Shown piece by piece: positions 1-10,554 of a DNA stretch of 64,000 nt. The notes beneath the pieces are model-generated. The model was given only the letters and a program-made list of their open reading frames with translations, did not search any database and had not been told where the DNA came from. The position numbers and the translations under genes were made by a program. The DNA comes from Tepidanaerobacter syntrophicus (lineage in GTDB: Bacteria; Bacillota; Thermosediminibacteria; Thermosediminibacterales; Tepidanaerobacteraceae): positions 241,910 through 305,909 of the forward strand of contig NZ_DF977002.1 of NCBI RefSeq assembly GCF_001485475.2, given 5' to 3'. The first letter of the stretch is position 1; every line of letters begins with the position of its first letter.

Positions 1-1571
1 TGAAATACAGAGGCAATCTCTTGAGAGTAAACCGTAATTCGGTATGGTGCAAGGTTGTCTGCCGCAAGCCTTATCTCACCGGGAAAATCAGCCATCTTTT
101 TAATAAGATCTGTCTCTGCCTCTTCTGTAAGAAGCTCAAGATATTTGCTTATTTCTTCCTCGGAAAAATTATTTATATCGGGAATACCGACTCCCTGCTC
201 TGCTGCCTGCCGCAGTATACTGGATATTCGCGCATGGGCATACTGCACATAATATACAGGGTTGTCTTCTGATTGTTTTATTGCCAAATCCAGGTCAAAA
301 TCCAGATGAGTATCGGCACTTCTAAGGTTAAAGAAAAATCTGGCTGCATCTTTTCCTACTTCTTCTATGATATCGCTAAGGGTTACTGCCCGGCCTGTGC
401 GCTTCGACATACGGGCTATTTCGCCGTTTCGGTAAAGCCTTACAAGCTGAATAATAATCACAGTAAGTTTGTCCGGATCATAGCCTAAGGCTTTAAGCGC
501 CCCTTTCATCCTGGCTACATGACCGTGGTGATCGGCTCCCCAGATATCTATCACCCAATCAAAACCCCTGTCGAATTTATTCTTGTGATAGGCAATGTCT
601 GAGGCAAAATAGGTAGGCAGGCCGTTTGCTCGAATAAGCACTTCATCCTTCGCCTCGCCTAAGGCTGAAGCCTTAAACCACAATGCCCCGTCTTTTTCGT
701 AGGTGTAGCCCTTTTTTGTAAGCTCGCTTATAACTTCATCTACTTTTCCGCTTTCATAAAGGCTCTGTTCGGAAAACCACACGTCAAAATGCACGCCAAA
801 GGCTTCTAAATCTTCTTTCATGCGCTGGATATTCTTTTTTAGGGCATATTCTATAAAATAAGCTCTTCTGGTTTTAGAGTCCATATTTAAGAACCTGTCG
901 CCTTCTTTTTCGATAAGTTCCTTCATATGCTCCGTTATATCTTCTCCATGATAGCCTCCCTCAGGTATTTCGGCGTCCTTGCCCAACAGCTGTAGGTAGC
1001 GGGCTTCAAGAGAAAGGCCGAAGTTTTCAATCTGATTGCCGGCATCATTTATGTAAAATTCCCTTGTAACATCATACCCCGTCATTTCAAGTATTGATGC
1101 CAGAGCATCGCCTAAAGCTGCTCCTCTGGCGTTTCCCATGTGCATGGGACCGGTGGGATTTGCGCTTACAAACTCCACTTGGACTTTTGTGCCCTTTCCT
1201 ATGTTGCTTTTCCCAAAGTCTCTGCCGTATTTCAAAACATCATATATAACGGCATTTGCCCAAGTAGGCACAAGATAGAAGTTTATAAAGCCGGGGCCTG
1301 CTATCTCTACTTTTTCAATTAGAGGCTCCTTTTCCATATCTATTCTGTCTGCTATGATTTTGCCGATTTTTGCAGGCGCCATCCTAGCTTCCCTTGCAAG
1401 AATCATGGCAATATTTGAGGCAAAATCCCCATGTTCTTTGTCTTGCGGAACTTCCATGTAAAAGTCAGGTATATCTTTAACAGGTAGTGCGCCTTCTTCT
1501 ATGGCTGCCTTTAAAGCAGATAAAATTGCATTCTTTAGTTTTTGCTGAACTTCTGTCTTTAGATCTTTCAT
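1..1571 (-). CDS. argS: Arginyl-tRNA synthetase, 3' end cut by window edge
   Basis: Class I aminoacyl-tRNA synthetase that charges tRNA-Arg in the cytoplasm. About 523 codons are visible and the reading frame runs open to base 1. The N-terminal Add-1-type region is followed by the ATP-binding motif in ANPTGPMHMGNARG (HIGH equivalent, near residue 130) and by the KMSKS equivalent ARMSKRTG near residue 380. The anticodon-binding C-terminal domain is partly missing only because the window ends. The start is ATG at 1571 with AGGAGG just upstream. It lies 91 bases downstream of pyrE on the same strand, so it may be read through from the pyrimidine operon, though no functional link is obvious. Family assignment is firm. 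Confidence 0.95.
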   Translation of the reverse strand, partial: MKDLKTEVQQKLKNAILSALKAAIEEGALPVKDIPDFYMEVPQDKEHGDFASNIAMILAREARMAPAKIGKIIADRIDMEKEPLIEKVEIAGPGFINFYLVPTWANAVIYDVLKYGRDFGKSNIGKGTKVQVEFVSANPTGPMHMGNARGAALGDALASILEMTGYDVTREFYINDAGNQIENFGLSLEARYLQLLGKDAEIPEGGYHGEDITEHMKELIEKEGDRFLNMDSKTRRAYFIEYALKKNIQRMKEDLEAFGVHFDVWFSEQSLYESGKVDEVISELTKKGYTYEKDGALWFKASALGEAKDEVLIRANGLPTYFASDIAYHKNKFDRGFDWVIDIWGADHHGHVARMKGALKALGYDPDKLTVIIIQLVRLYRNGEIARMSKRTGRAVTLSDIIEEVGKDAARFFFNLRSADTHLDFDLDLAIKQSEDNPVYYVQYAHARISSILRQAAEQGVGIPDINNFSEEEISKYLELLTEEAETDLIKKMADFPGEIRLAADNLAPYRITVYSQEIASVF

Positions 1572-1662
1572 AAAATCCTCCTGCAAAATGTGTTTCAATG
1601 GCAAAGCTAGTTTGCGCAAATAAATTCTACCACTCAAAGATTCGAATTGCAACAAGCAGGCT

Positions 1663-2244
1663 TTATTGCTGCTTTTTTCTGCTGCCGGGCTTTTCTATGG
1701 GGATATTTTCTTTGCACAGGGGGCATTCTTCAGGCAGGTAGGACTCTACCTCAAGGTTTAATGCATAATAAGCAGGCACCCCGAAATCCACCTTACCCCC
1801 GCTGCGGTCCACCAGTGCCGCAACAGCCGCTATATCTCCTTTAAGTTCCTTTACTACTGATATAACTTCTTTTACAGATCCTCCGGTAGTTACAACATCT
1901 TCTACCACAAGCACTTTTTCACCGGGCTTTATGGTAAATCCGCGGCGAAGAGCCATCTTTCCGTCCTCTCCTCTTTCCGTAAAAATCGCTCTGGCATCCA
2001 GCTGTCTTGCCATCTCATAGGAAACTATAATTCCTCCCATGGCAGGTCCTATTACTGTCTGAATGCCCAGATCTTTTACATTTTCAGCGAGCTTTTTTAC
2101 GACCTGCTCTGTAGCCTTCGGATATTGAAGAAGTTGGGCGCACTGCAGATATTTGTTGCTGTGGCGGCCGGAGGTCAGTAGAAAATGGCCGGTCTTAAGG
2201 ACATCGGTCTCATAAAAAAGTTTTAATATCTCATCATCTGTCAT
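1663..2244 (-). CDS. pyrE: Orotate phosphoribosyltransferase
   Basis: Transfers ribose-5-phosphate from PRPP to orotate, giving OMP, the fifth step of de novo UMP synthesis. The PRPP-binding loop is visible as [14 protein letters not shown] at about residue 110, and [14 protein letters not shown] carries the mobile-loop basic residues. I place the start at ATG 2244 because AAAGGAGA lies at the right distance. A TTG at 2262 would also stay in frame but sits upstream of that ribosome site. At 193 residues it has normal length for the Firmicute form. It is the last pyrimidine gene of the operon, 62 bases after pyrF. Confidence 0.93.
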   Translation of the reverse strand: MTDDEILKLFYETDVLKTGHFLLTSGRHSNKYLQCAQLLQYPKATEQVVKKLAENVKDLGIQTVIGPAMGGIIVSYEMARQLDARAIFTERGEDGKMALRRGFTIKPGEKVLVVEDVVTTGGSVKEVISVVKELKGDIAAVAALVDRSGGKVDFGVPAYYALNLEVESYLPEECPLCKENIPIEKPGSRKKQQ

Positions 2245-2306
2245 GAAAATTTCTCCTTTCAAATATGCCGATTTTTTGCTGCTTTTAATATATCATATCT
2301 TCACCT

Positions 2307-3002
2307 TTATTGAAATAGCTTGCTAAGAGCATCGAGGGGATCTGCCGCAGCGGTAACCGGCCGCCCCACTACTATATAGTCCGCCCCTTTGTCTAAAGCC
2401 TGAGCCGGTGTCATTATCCGCTTTTGATCGCCTGCTGCTGCCCAAGTCGGCCTTACACCCGGAGTCACTATGAGAAAGTCCTTTCCTACCGTCTCTCTTA
2501 TAGCGGATATTTCTTTAGGAGATGCTACAACACCGTCAAGCCCTGCTTTTTTTGCAAGATATGCCAGAGTTTTTACTTGCTCCTTCGGCATCTTATCTAT
2601 ATTCATGGCTGCAAGATCTTTTTCATCAAGACTTGTAAGCACTGTGATGGCAAGTAAAATTGGTTTTTTGCCACTCTGTGCGCCTTCTGCCGCTTCTTTT
2701 GCCTTTGTCATCATCTCCAGCCCTCCGGAAGCATGTACGTCAAGCATAAACGGGCCGGCGCTAATGCAGGATTTAACAGCGCCGGCTACTGTGTTTGGAA
2801 TATCATGGAATTTTAAATCTAAGAAAACCTTGCATCCTTCATCATTGATTTTTTTTACGATTTCAGGACCAGAGGCACAGAAAAGCTCTAATCCTACTTT
2901 AAAAACAGATATTTTATCCTTTAAAAGCCTGACAATATCAAGGGCCTTTCTGTCATCCGGCGTATCTAAAGCTATGATAACCTTATTATAGTCGTAGGTC
3001 AT
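2307..3002 (-). CDS. pyrF: Orotidine 5'-phosphate decarboxylase
   Basis: Decarboxylates OMP to UMP, the last step of de novo pyrimidine synthesis. It is a short TIM-barrel protein (231 residues) of the bacterial group 1 type. The catalytic Lys-Asp cluster is visible in VFLDLKFHDIPNTV near residue 60, and the phosphate-binding end TPGVRP and IVVGRP near the C terminus. The start is ATG 3002 with AAAGGAGGC upstream. It follows pyrD with a gap of 23 bases, in the conserved Firmicute order pyrK-pyrD-pyrF-pyrE. Confidence 0.95.
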   Translation of the reverse strand: MTYDYNKVIIALDTPDDRKALDIVRLLKDKISVFKVGLELFCASGPEIVKKINDEGCKVFLDLKFHDIPNTVAGAVKSCISAGPFMLDVHASGGLEMMTKAKEAAEGAQSGKKPILLAITVLTSLDEKDLAAMNIDKMPKEQVKTLAYLAKKAGLDGVVASPKEISAIRETVGKDFLIVTPGVRPTWAAAGDQKRIMTPAQALDKGADYIVVGRPVTAAADPLDALSKLFQ

Positions 3003-3025
3003 AAATAACTGCCTCCTTTAAAATA

Positions 3026-3958
3026 CTAAATATTGTTTTTACCGTTCCTTGCAGCTCCGATTAAACTTTCCATAGATTGACCTTTCATTTTAACATAGGA
3101 TTTTATGCCTTCTATAATTTCAAGAGGAGCAGTAGGATTTACAAAATTTGCGGTGCCTACGGCCACTGCTGTTGCACCTGCCAAAATAAATTCTACCGCA
3201 TCTTGCCATGTAGTTATGCCGCCCATCCCTATAACAGGCACATCTACTGCATCGCACACTTCCCAAACCATTCGAAGCGCTATAGGTTTTACTGCAGGTC
3301 CTGATAGGCCTGCAAATGTTCTTGAGAATACAGGCTGCTGTTTATCAATGTCTATTGCCGCGCCAACAATGGTGTTTATAAGGGAAAGTGCGTCTGCTCC
3401 TGCGGATACTGCGGCTTTTGCTATTTCCTGAATATGGGTCACATTTGGAGAAAGTTTGGCTATTATGGGAAGATTTGTGGCTTTTCTCACGGCTTCTATT
3501 ACTTCAAAGGCGCTTTTTGGATCCTGGCCGAATGCAAGGCCGCCTTTTTCTACATTGGGGCAAGAGATGTTCACCTCTAATGCCGCAAGTTTTTTTAAAG
3601 TCGAAAGTTTTTCTGCAGTTTCCTGATATTCTTCAATCGTATCACCGTCGATATTGGCGATTACCGGAATGCTGAGCTTAGAAAGATAAGGCCATTCTTC
3701 TTCTATAAACTTTTCTACGCCGGGATTTTCAAGCCCCACAGAGTTTAGCATACCGGCAGGAGTCTCCCATATGCGGGGAGGCGGGTTTCCCTCCTTAGGA
3801 AGAAGGGTAAGGCCCTTTGTCACAAGGGCCCCAAGTTTATTTACATCATAAAAATCCCCATACTCCCTGCCAAATCCAAATGTCCCCGATGCTGTCATCA
3901 CAGGATTTTGTATTGTAATTCCTGCTATATTGACACTTATATCAATACTATCCTTCAT
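3026..3958 (-). CDS. pyrD: Dihydroorotate dehydrogenase, class 1B catalytic subunit
   Basis: FMN-containing TIM-barrel enzyme that oxidises dihydroorotate to orotate. The class 1 catalytic cysteine is visible in NISCPNV near residue 132, where class 2 enzymes have serine. FMN-phosphate contacts fit GMGGITTWQDAVEFILAG near the C terminus. The adjacent pyrK marks it as class 1B, in which electrons pass to NAD+ through the PyrK FAD/[2Fe-2S] subunit rather than to fumarate or quinone. At 310 residues it has typical length. It starts 12 bases after the pyrK stop, which suggests coupled synthesis of the two subunits. Confidence 0.95.
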   Translation of the reverse strand: MKDSIDISVNIAGITIQNPVMTASGTFGFGREYGDFYDVNKLGALVTKGLTLLPKEGNPPPRIWETPAGMLNSVGLENPGVEKFIEEEWPYLSKLSIPVIANIDGDTIEEYQETAEKLSTLKKLAALEVNISCPNVEKGGLAFGQDPKSAFEVIEAVRKATNLPIIAKLSPNVTHIQEIAKAAVSAGADALSLINTIVGAAIDIDKQQPVFSRTFAGLSGPAVKPIALRMVWEVCDAVDVPVIGMGGITTWQDAVEFILAGATAVAVGTANFVNPTAPLEIIEGIKSYVKMKGQSMESLIGAARNGKNNI

Positions 3959-3970
3959 TTAGATTCTCCT

Positions 3971-4768
3971 TTAGCAAAGTTCTACTTCGCAAGCCTTAAA
4001 AACCGGACCATCCTTACAGACCTTTTTGTATCCGCCGAAAGAAGATTTTACCGAGCACCCCAGGCATGCTCCTACGCCGCAGGCCATGCGCTGTTCCAGG
4101 GAAAGATACGCCAAAATATTTTCCCGCTGAGTAATTTCCTTTATCTTTACCAGCAGAGGTTTGGGACCACAGGCATATATGATGGGGGGTGCGGCATTTT
4201 TCCAACTTTTAAGCAGATTTTCTAATATATCAGTAGGAAACCCCTTGTATCCGAAACTTCCGTCATCAGTTGTAATTGACAAGTTTATACCCGGGCACTT
4301 TAGATAATCTGTTCCAAAAATTTCACTTTCAGTTGTAAAGCCTAAGATAACAGAAGCGCTGCTATTGCTTTTTAAAGCGATTTTTTTTGCAAGATATAAA
4401 ATAGGTGCTGTGCCGATGCCTCCTGCGATTATGATAGGATATGAGTCTTTAGGAGGCATGTAAAATCCGTTTCCCAAAGGGCCTATAATGTCCGCTTTTT
4501 CGCCGGGAAGTTTTTCGGAAAGAAGCTTCGTGCCTTCTCCTACTACCCTGTATATTATATCTATCCGGCCATTTTTTTCATCAGCATCTGCTATACTTAT
4601 AGGTCGTCGAAGGAGAGGGGCAAGGGCTTGAGAGCAGCGAATGTGGAGAAACTGGCCGGGCTCTGCTGTTTTTGCTATATCAGGCGCTTCAAGCTTCATA
4701 TTATAAATTCCCGGCGCTATTTCTGTGTTTTGCACAATTGGCGCCATTAACACAACAGGTTTTCTCAA
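3971..4768 (-). CDS. pyrK: Dihydroorotate dehydrogenase electron-transfer subunit
   Basis: FAD- and [2Fe-2S]-binding partner of PyrD that hands electrons to NAD+. A ferredoxin-reductase-like N-terminal half (RRPISIADAD for flavin binding) is followed by a nucleotide-binding fold (IAGGIGTAPILYLAKK). The C-terminal cluster cysteines are in MACGVGACLGCSV plus a fourth Cys about 13 residues on. I place the start at TTG 4768, because AAAGGAAAGGAA stands 6-7 bases upstream. The open frame reaches back to 4819 and would overlap carB, but that part has no ribosome site and no family-like sequence. With this start the protein is 265 residues and lies 34 bases after carB. Confidence 0.92.
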   Translation of the reverse strand: MRKPVVLMAPIVQNTEIAPGIYNMKLEAPDIAKTAEPGQFLHIRCSQALAPLLRRPISIADADEKNGRIDIIYRVVGEGTKLLSEKLPGEKADIIGPLGNGFYMPPKDSYPIIIAGGIGTAPILYLAKKIALKSNSSASVILGFTTESEIFGTDYLKCPGINLSITTDDGSFGYKGFPTDILENLLKSWKNAAPPIIYACGPKPLLVKIKEITQRENILAYLSLEQRMACGVGACLGCSVKSSFGGYKKVCKDGPVFKACEVELC

Positions 4769-4802
4769 GTTAATGTTCCTTTCCTTTGTGATATTTCGGT
4801 TT

Positions 4803-7800
4803 TTAGGTAAGGGGCACACAGTGAACCGATGTAGACTCTATTACTTCATATAGCGCCCATGCAGTGTCAAGAGAGGTAAGGCACGGAATTCCGTCTTCCG
4901 CTGCCGCTCTCCTTATTTTAAACCCGTCTCTTTGAGGAGCCTTGCCTCGAGTCAGGGTATTTATTATCATGTCAATTTTGTTTTCCCGAATTAGGTCGAT
5001 TATATTCGGAGAACCTTCTTCTACCTTATTCACCACTTCTACCGGGACTCCTGCCGCTTCCAGCGCCTTTGCCGTTCCGCTGGTGGCGTATATTTTAAAG
5101 CCCAGCTGCCAGAATTTCTTGATGAGTTCTACTGCTTCTTCTTTATCTCGGTCTGCAATGGTTGCAAGTATTGCTCCATCGGTGGGAACCGTAATGCCGG
5201 AGGCAATAAATGCCTTGTAAAGTGCTTTTTCAAAAGTCTTCTCCATGCCCAAAACCTCACCGGTAGACTTCATTTCAGGGCCCAGGGAAGGCTCCACCAT
5301 CCGCAGTTTGGAGAAGGAAAACACAGGAGCTTTTACTGCAACAAAGTCAGGCCTCGGCGGCATAAGCCCGCCTTTATAGCCAAAGTCGGCAAGGGTTGCT
5401 CCCAGGGCTATTTTAGTTGCTATATTCACCATCGGAACATTAGTTATCTTGCTCATGTATGGAACAGTGCGGCTTGAACGAGGATTTACCTCTATTATAT
5501 AAACATCGTCGTCTTCTACTACAAATTGGATGTTTATCAGGCCTTTTACAGAAAGTCTCAGTGCTATCCTAGTAGTATAATCTACAATCTTTTCTACGGC
5601 TTTAGGGCTTAGGGTCCTGTGGGGATAAACAGCTATGCTGTCTCCGGAATGAATACCTGCCCGCTCTATATGCTCCATTATACCCGGAATCAGGACTTCC
5701 TTACCGTCGCAGACTGCATCTACTTCTGTTTCAGTGCCTGCTATATATCGGTCAAGGAGTACCGGTTTTTCGCTGGAAGCTTCAACGGCGTTTTCCATGT
5801 AGCTTTTCAGCTCATCCATGTTATCAACTATTTCCATAGCCCTGCCTCCAAGCACATATGAAGGCCTTACAAGCAGCGGAAAACCTATTTCTCCCGCTTT
5901 AGCCAAGGCTTCTTCTACGCTTCTTGCGGTTACCGCCTTTGGTCTGGGTATGCCCAGTTCGTTTAAAAGGGCGTCAAACTTCTCCCTATCCTCTGCAAGG
6001 TCTATGGATTTTACGCTGGTGCCAAAAATTTTTACGCCATGATTTTCCAGGGGTGCCGCAAGATTTATAGCGGTCTGGCCTCCAAACTGAACTATCACCC
6101 CAAGGGGTTTTTCCCTGTCGATTATTGAAAGCACATCCTCAATATGCAGAGGTTCGAAATAAAGTCTGTCGGCAGTATTAAAGTCAGTGCTGACTGTTTC
6201 CGGGTTGTTGTTGATTATGACAGTTCTGCAGCCTGCCTCTTTAGCTGCCCATACAGCATGGACTGAGCAGTAGTCAAATTCTATGCCCTGTCCTATGCGT
6301 ATCGGGCCGGAACCTATAATGATAACAGGCGGCTTTTCTTGGGTATAGTCCCTGTCAGGGCTTTCAAAGGATGAATAGAAGTAGGGCAGCGCTTTTGTAT
6401 CTTCGAAGGGGCAGGTCTTTACCGCCCTATATGAAGGAAGGACGCTGTTTTTGTCTCTCAATGATTCAATCTCTTCTTCAGTTTTGCCGGTAATCTCAGA
6501 TATTAGCTTATCGGGAAACTGCATGGCTTTTGCTTCTTTTAAAAGCTTAGGCGAAAGTTCTTCTTTTGTAAGTTTTTCTTCCATAGAAATTATATTTTTT
6601 ATCTTTTCAAGAAAAAATTTGTCTATTTTGCTAAGATCCTGTATTTCTTCGACGCTCAGCCCTCTTCTCAGCCCTTCAGCTACTGCATATAGCCGCTCGT
6701 CTGTAGGATTTTGAATTTTGTCTTTTAAAGCTTCGATATCGGCGTATTTAAGATTTTTTAGCGACAAGCCCATAATCCCCTGCTCTAATGACCGTATCGC
6801 TTTCATTAAGGCTCCTTCTAAGTTTGTATCAATAGCCATTACTTCTCCCGTAGCTTTCATCTGAGTACCTAAAGAGCGATCGGCGTAGCTGAATTTATCA
6901 AAGGGCCAGCGGGGAACTTTTACAACAACATAATCTACCACAGGCTCATAATAAGCGCTGCCGCAGCCGTTTACTGGATTTTTTATCTCATCTAAGCAAA
7001 GCCCTGTTGCAATCTTAGTAGTTATCTTGGCTATTGGATAGCCTGCGGCTTTTGACGCCAAGGCGCTTGAGCGGCTGACTCTTGGGTTTACTTCTATGAC
7101 ATAATAATTGCCGGAAGCAGAATCCAATGCAAACTGGATATTGCATCCTCCTTCAATTCCCAATGCCCTGATTATTTTAAATGAGGCATCCTTTAGCATT
7201 TTATATTCATCTCGAGTCAGAGTTTGAGTAGGTGCCACTACTATGCTGTCACCGGTATGGACTCCTACCGGATCTATATTTTCCATATCGCAGATACAGA
7301 TACACTGGTCTTTTCTATCCCTTATAACTTCAAATTCTATTTCTTTCATACCTAAAAGACTTTTTTCCAAAAGTACTTGATGAATTCGGCTAAGTCTGAG
7401 ACCGTGATGGGTTATTTCCAAAAGTTCTTCTTCAGTGCGGGCTATGCCTCCTCCTGTGCCGCCAAGGGTATATGCAGGCCGGACTATAAGGGGGAGGCCG
7501 GCTTCTTTGGCAAAGTCAATAGCTTCTTCAACGCTGTGCACTATGCGGCTGTCAGGCACCGGTTCGCCTATTTCTTCCATGAGGTTTTTGAACAGCTCTC
7601 GATCTTCAGCCTTTTTAATTGAACCAAGGGGCGTTCCCAGCAGTCTTACGCCCTCTCTGTCTAAAATACCTTTTTCCGCAAGTTCTACTGCCATGTTAAG
7701 GCCTACTTGACCGCCGAGGGTCGCCAACAGGCCATCAGGCTTTTCCATTCTCAAAACTTTTGCGGCAAATTCCGGTGTAATTGGTTCTACATAGACCTTG

Positions 7801-7985
7801 TCGGCTATATGGGAATCAGTCATTATTGTGGCAGGGTTACTGTTTATTAATACAACTTCCAAGCCTTCTTCTTTTAAGGAAAGGCATGCTTGTGTGCCTG
7901 CGTAGTCAAACTCTGCAGCCTGTCCTATTATGATAGGGCCGGAACCTATCACCATTACTTTTTTTATACTCTTATCTTTAGGCAT
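4803..7985 (-). CDS. carB: Carbamoyl-phosphate synthase large chain
   Basis: Makes carbamoyl phosphate from bicarbonate, ammonia and two ATP; the ammonia normally comes from the CarA glutaminase. At 1060 residues it has full length. Two tandem synthetase halves are visible, each with an N-terminal dinucleotide-like start ([40 protein letters not shown]) and an ATP-grasp region with glycine-rich loop ([20 protein letters not shown]). The last 130 residues form the allosteric MGS-like domain ([17 protein letters not shown]). The start is ATG 7985 with AAAGGAG. carA does not precede it, which is unusual for a pyr operon. The 100-base gap after pyrC holds a possible extra promoter. Confidence 0.97.
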   Translation of the reverse strand: MPKDKSIKKVMVIGSGPIIIGQAAEFDYAGTQACLSLKEEGLEVVLINSNPATIMTDSHIADKVYVEPITPEFAAKVLRMEKPDGLLATLGGQVGLNMAVELAEKGILDREGVRLLGTPLGSIKKAEDRELFKNLMEEIGEPVPDSRIVHSVEEAIDFAKEAGLPLIVRPAYTLGGTGGGIARTEEELLEITHHGLRLSRIHQVLLEKSLLGMKEIEFEVIRDRKDQCICICDMENIDPVGVHTGDSIVVAPTQTLTRDEYKMLKDASFKIIRALGIEGGCNIQFALDSASGNYYVIEVNPRVSRSSALASKAAGYPIAKITTKIATGLCLDEIKNPVNGCGSAYYEPVVDYVVVKVPRWPFDKFSYADRSLGTQMKATGEVMAIDTNLEGALMKAIRSLEQGIMGLSLKNLKYADIEALKDKIQNPTDERLYAVAEGLRRGLSVEEIQDLSKIDKFFLEKIKNIISMEEKLTKEELSPKLLKEAKAMQFPDKLISEITGKTEEEIESLRDKNSVLPSYRAVKTCPFEDTKALPYFYSSFESPDRDYTQEKPPVIIIGSGPIRIGQGIEFDYCSVHAVWAAKEAGCRTVIINNNPETVSTDFNTADRLYFEPLHIEDVLSIIDREKPLGVIVQFGGQTAINLAAPLENHGVKIFGTSVKSIDLAEDREKFDALLNELGIPRPKAVTARSVEEALAKAGEIGFPLLVRPSYVLGGRAMEIVDNMDELKSYMENAVEASSEKPVLLDRYIAGTETEVDAVCDGKEVLIPGIMEHIERAGIHSGDSIAVYPHRTLSPKAVEKIVDYTTRIALRLSVKGLINIQFVVEDDDVYIIEVNPRSSRTVPYMSKITNVPMVNIATKIALGATLADFGYKGGLMPPRPDFVAVKAPVFSFSKLRMVEPSLGPEMKSTGEVLGMEKTFEKALYKAFIASGITVPTDGAILATIADRDKEEAVELIKKFWQLGFKIYATSGTAKALEAAGVPVEVVNKVEEGSPNIIDLIRENKIDMIINTLTRGKAPQRDGFKIRRAAAEDGIPCLTSLDTAWALYEVIESTSVHCVPLT

Positions 7986-8048
7986 GAAAAAATCTCCTTT
8001 CGTAAAGCCGGTTAAACTTACATATAGTATATTTATTCATTTTATTGT

Positions 8049-8078
8049 ATTTTAACACCTAAATAATCAGATGGTCAA
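8049..8078 (-). promoter_or_regulatory. Possible internal promoter ahead of carB
   Basis: On the minus strand TTGACC (8073-8078) and TAAAAT (8049-8054) are separated by 18 bases and lie about 64 bases upstream of the carB start. The gap is the only sizeable one inside the operon. The match to sigma-A is decent but short, so this is a candidate only. Confidence 0.4.
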
Positions 8079-8085
8079 TCTATTT

Positions 8086-9381
8086 TTATGAATAATTATG
8101 CATAGTCTCATCAGTATAAGTTATTTTGCCGTCCATTAGTGTCATGACCGCTTTACCCTTCAGCTTCCATCCGTCAAAAGGTGTATTCCTCCCTTTTGAG
8201 AAAAATTTGTTTTTGTCCACGGTCCACTCAAGATTCGGGTCTATTACTGTAATATCCGCAGCGCTTCCTATTTTTAGTGTGCCTCCCTCGATGCCTAATA
8301 CTGCAGCAGGACCTGCTGTCATCTTATAAATTGCAGTAGAAAGGTTCACACCGGCTTTTTCTACAACATGAGTCAGAATAAGGCCTAAGGATGTTTCAAG
8401 ACCTACAATCCCAAAAGCCGCCTTGTCAAATTCCACGTCTTTTTCGTCTATGTGGTGTGGGGCATGATCTGTAACTATCGCATCAATCGTGCCGTCTTTT
8501 AATCCTTCTATCAGCGCTTCTGTATCTTCTTTTGTTCTAAGCGGCGGGTTGACTTTCGCATTTGTGTTGTATCCCATAGCTGCATCTTCAGTAAGTATGA
8601 GATGATGCGGCGTAGCCTCGCACGTTACCTTAACGCCTATGCTTTTTGCCCTTCTTACTAGCTCTACCGAACCTTTGGTGCTTACATGGGCTATATGAAC
8701 AGCAACCCCCATTTCTTTTGCAATAAGGATATTTCTTGCCACCATTATTTCTTCGGCACATGCAGGAATTCCGCTAAGGCCTAAAAGTGTGGAAATATAG
8801 CCTTCATTTATCTGGCCTCCTTCGAAAAGCGCCGAATCTTCACAGTGGTCTATGATTATTTTGTCAAAGGCAGAAGCGTAAACCATGGCTTTTCTCATAA
8901 GGGAGCTGTCGGATACAGGTTTTCCGTCATCAGAAAATGCCACAGCGCCGCAAGAAGCCATATCTCCTATTTCTGCAATTTCTCTGCCTTCTTGTCCCTT
9001 TGATACACAGCCTATAGGTAAAAGCTTTATTTTGCCTATAGAAGCCGCCCTTGATTTTACATATTCAACAAGGGCCGCATTGTCTATTGGCGGGTTTGTG
9101 TTGGGCATGCAGGCAACTGAAGTAAATCCTCCTGCTGCAGCGCTCATACTGCCGGATTCAATGTCTTCCTTATATTCATAGCCCGGCTCCCTAAAATGCA
9201 CATGCATATCTATAAGGCCGGGGGTTACTATCATGCCTGAAAGCTCTATTATCTCTGCCCCGCTTATATCTATATTGCCGCCTATGTCAGCAATGCGGCC
9301 GTCAGCGATTAGTATATCCTTTTTAGAGTCCAAATTTTGAAGCGGGTCTATTACCCTTGCGTTTTTTAAAAGCTTTTTCAT
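8086..9381 (-). CDS. pyrC: Dihydroorotase, class I
   Basis: Zinc amidohydrolase that cyclises carbamoyl aspartate to dihydroorotate, the third pyrimidine step. Metal ligands are visible in GLIDMHVHFREPG (His 60 and 62), in IDHCED, in HIAHVST and in the Asp of VTDHAPHH near residue 304. Substrate contacts fit CMPNTNPP. At 431 residues it matches the long class I form of Firmicutes. Its start codon overlaps the pyrB stop by one base, so the two are translationally coupled. Confidence 0.96.
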   Translation of the reverse strand: MKKLLKNARVIDPLQNLDSKKDILIADGRIADIGGNIDISGAEIIELSGMIVTPGLIDMHVHFREPGYEYKEDIESGSMSAAAGGFTSVACMPNTNPPIDNAALVEYVKSRAASIGKIKLLPIGCVSKGQEGREIAEIGDMASCGAVAFSDDGKPVSDSSLMRKAMVYASAFDKIIIDHCEDSALFEGGQINEGYISTLLGLSGIPACAEEIMVARNILIAKEMGVAVHIAHVSTKGSVELVRRAKSIGVKVTCEATPHHLILTEDAAMGYNTNAKVNPPLRTKEDTEALIEGLKDGTIDAIVTDHAPHHIDEKDVEFDKAAFGIVGLETSLGLILTHVVEKAGVNLSTAIYKMTAGPAAVLGIEGGTLKIGSAADITVIDPNLEWTVDKNKFFSKGRNTPFDGWKLKGKAVMTLMDGKITYTDETMHNYS

Positions 9382-10301
9382 TATCGGCTTCCCCCTATCA
9401 GGTGGTATAGAACTGACATGCGCACTGCAACACCATTTTTTACCTGTTCATTTATCATGGATTGACTGCCGTCGATTACGTCTGAAGTAAGCTCGATTCC
9501 CCGATTTACCGGTCCCGGATGCAATAAAAGAGCGTCAGATTTTGCAAGGGCTAATTTATCCCTATTCAGTCCGAAAAACTTGCAATATTCTCGCACTGTA
9601 GGGAAAAGACCCTTTTTCTGACGCTCTAACTGTAATCTTAATGCCATTACCACATCTGCATCCTTCACTGCTTCCTCTAATGTGGGAACAACTTTTGCTC
9701 CCGTTTTTTCTATATCTTTCGGTATTAGGGTAGAAGGACCTGTTACATAAACATCTGAACCCATTTTTGTAAAGCCGAAAATGTTGGAACGAGCTACCCT
9801 GCTGTATAGTATATCTCCAAAAATGGCGACTTTAAGGCCTGAAAGCGTGCCCTTTTTCTCTCTAACTGTCATCATGTCAAGAAGGGCTTGGGTGGGATGT
9901 TCATGGGTGCCGTCTCCGGCGTTTATAACGGATGCCTTGACATAATTTGAAATATATTCTGCAGCTCCCGATGAGCTGTGTCTGATAACTACTGCATCAA
10001 TGCCCATCATTTCTAAGGTTTTCACAGTATCTTTTAAAGTTTCACCTTTTTGGACACTGCTTCCTGAGGAGGAAAAATTGATAGTGTCGGCACTTAAATA
10101 CTTACCGGCAAGTTCAAAGGAAGTGCGGGTTCTGGTGCTCGGTTCATAAAACAAATTAACTATTGACTTCCCACGAAGGGTGGGGACTTTCTTGACATCT
10201 CTGTCGATGATTTCTTTGAAGGAATCAGCCGTATCTAAAATAACTTCAATATCTGATTTCTCTACATATTCCAAACCTAGGAGATGTTTTTTGCTGAACA
10301 T
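9381..10301 (-). CDS. pyrB: Aspartate carbamoyltransferase catalytic chain
   Basis: Joins carbamoyl phosphate and aspartate, the committed pyrimidine step. The carbamoyl-phosphate site is seen in [15 protein letters not shown] (near residue 55), the second in HPTQALLDM and the aspartate-binding end in [13 protein letters not shown]. At 306 residues it is the usual catalytic-chain size. No pyrI regulatory chain is nearby, as expected for the Firmicute type. It is the first gene of the operon, directly behind the PyrR-type leader and terminator. The start is ATG 10301 with GGGAGG upstream. Confidence 0.96.
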   Translation of the reverse strand: MFSKKHLLGLEYVEKSDIEVILDTADSFKEIIDRDVKKVPTLRGKSIVNLFYEPSTRTRTSFELAGKYLSADTINFSSSGSSVQKGETLKDTVKTLEMMGIDAVVIRHSSSGAAEYISNYVKASVINAGDGTHEHPTQALLDMMTVREKKGTLSGLKVAIFGDILYSRVARSNIFGFTKMGSDVYVTGPSTLIPKDIEKTGAKVVPTLEEAVKDADVVMALRLQLERQKKGLFPTVREYCKFFGLNRDKLALAKSDALLLHPGPVNRGIELTSDVIDGSQSMINEQVKNGVAVRMSVLYHLIGGSR

Positions 10302-10324
10302 AAAGCGCCTCCCTCTATGATTTT

Positions 10325-10357
10325 TAAAAAAACCCTGTCCGCAAGGGGCAGGGTTTG
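10325..10357 (-). terminator. Attenuator terminator ahead of pyrB
   Basis: On the minus strand the arms AAACCCTGCCCC and GGACAGGGTTT pair around a TTGC loop and are followed by a run of Ts (As at 10326-10332 on the plus strand). It ends about 25 bases before the pyrB start. It sits downstream of a PyrR-binding loop in the same leader, so it reads as the regulated terminator of the pyr operon. Confidence 0.88.
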
Positions 10358-10380
10358 GTTTTTGTCGCTGTATTTTAGTC

Positions 10381-10442
10381 GGGACAGTAATTTTGGCTTT
10401 TAAAAAGCCTTTTCCCCAGCAGGAAAAGGCACTTTTGTCCCC
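10381..10442 (-). promoter_or_regulatory. Candidate antiterminator with inner hairpin in the pyr leader
   Basis: On the minus strand GGGGACA (10442-10436) can pair with TGTCCC (10386-10381). It encloses a strong hairpin GCCTTTTCC/GGAAAAGGC (10407-10430) that is itself followed by five Ts and could act as a second intrinsic terminator. Which of these is the true antiterminator cannot be settled by eye. Confidence 0.5.
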
Positions 10443-10461
10443 AGTTTAAAAATGCGCCTAA

Positions 10462-10481
10462 CCTTGCCGGCCTCTCTGGAC
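10462..10481 (-). promoter_or_regulatory. PyrR-binding loop in the pyr operon leader RNA
   Basis: The minus strand reads TCCAGAGAGGCCGGCAAGG, which matches the known PyrR recognition loop (UCCAGAGAGGCUNGCAAGG) almost exactly. Flanking bases ACC and GGT close a stem. With UMP/UTP bound, PyrR would stabilise this anti-antiterminator and let the downstream terminator form. pyrR itself is not in this window. Confidence 0.92.
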
Positions 10482-10525
10482 CAGATTTAAAGGTGCTTGC
10501 ATTCGATTTGTTTTTTACTTGCTCT

Positions 10526-10554
10526 ACTATACCACAGCCGAATAACCTTGTCAA
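10526..10554 (-). promoter_or_regulatory. Sigma-A promoter of the pyrimidine operon
   Basis: TTGACA (10549-10554) and TATAGT (10526-10531) on the minus strand are 17 bases apart. Transcription would begin around 10519 and run through the PyrR loop and terminator into pyrB. Confidence 0.9.
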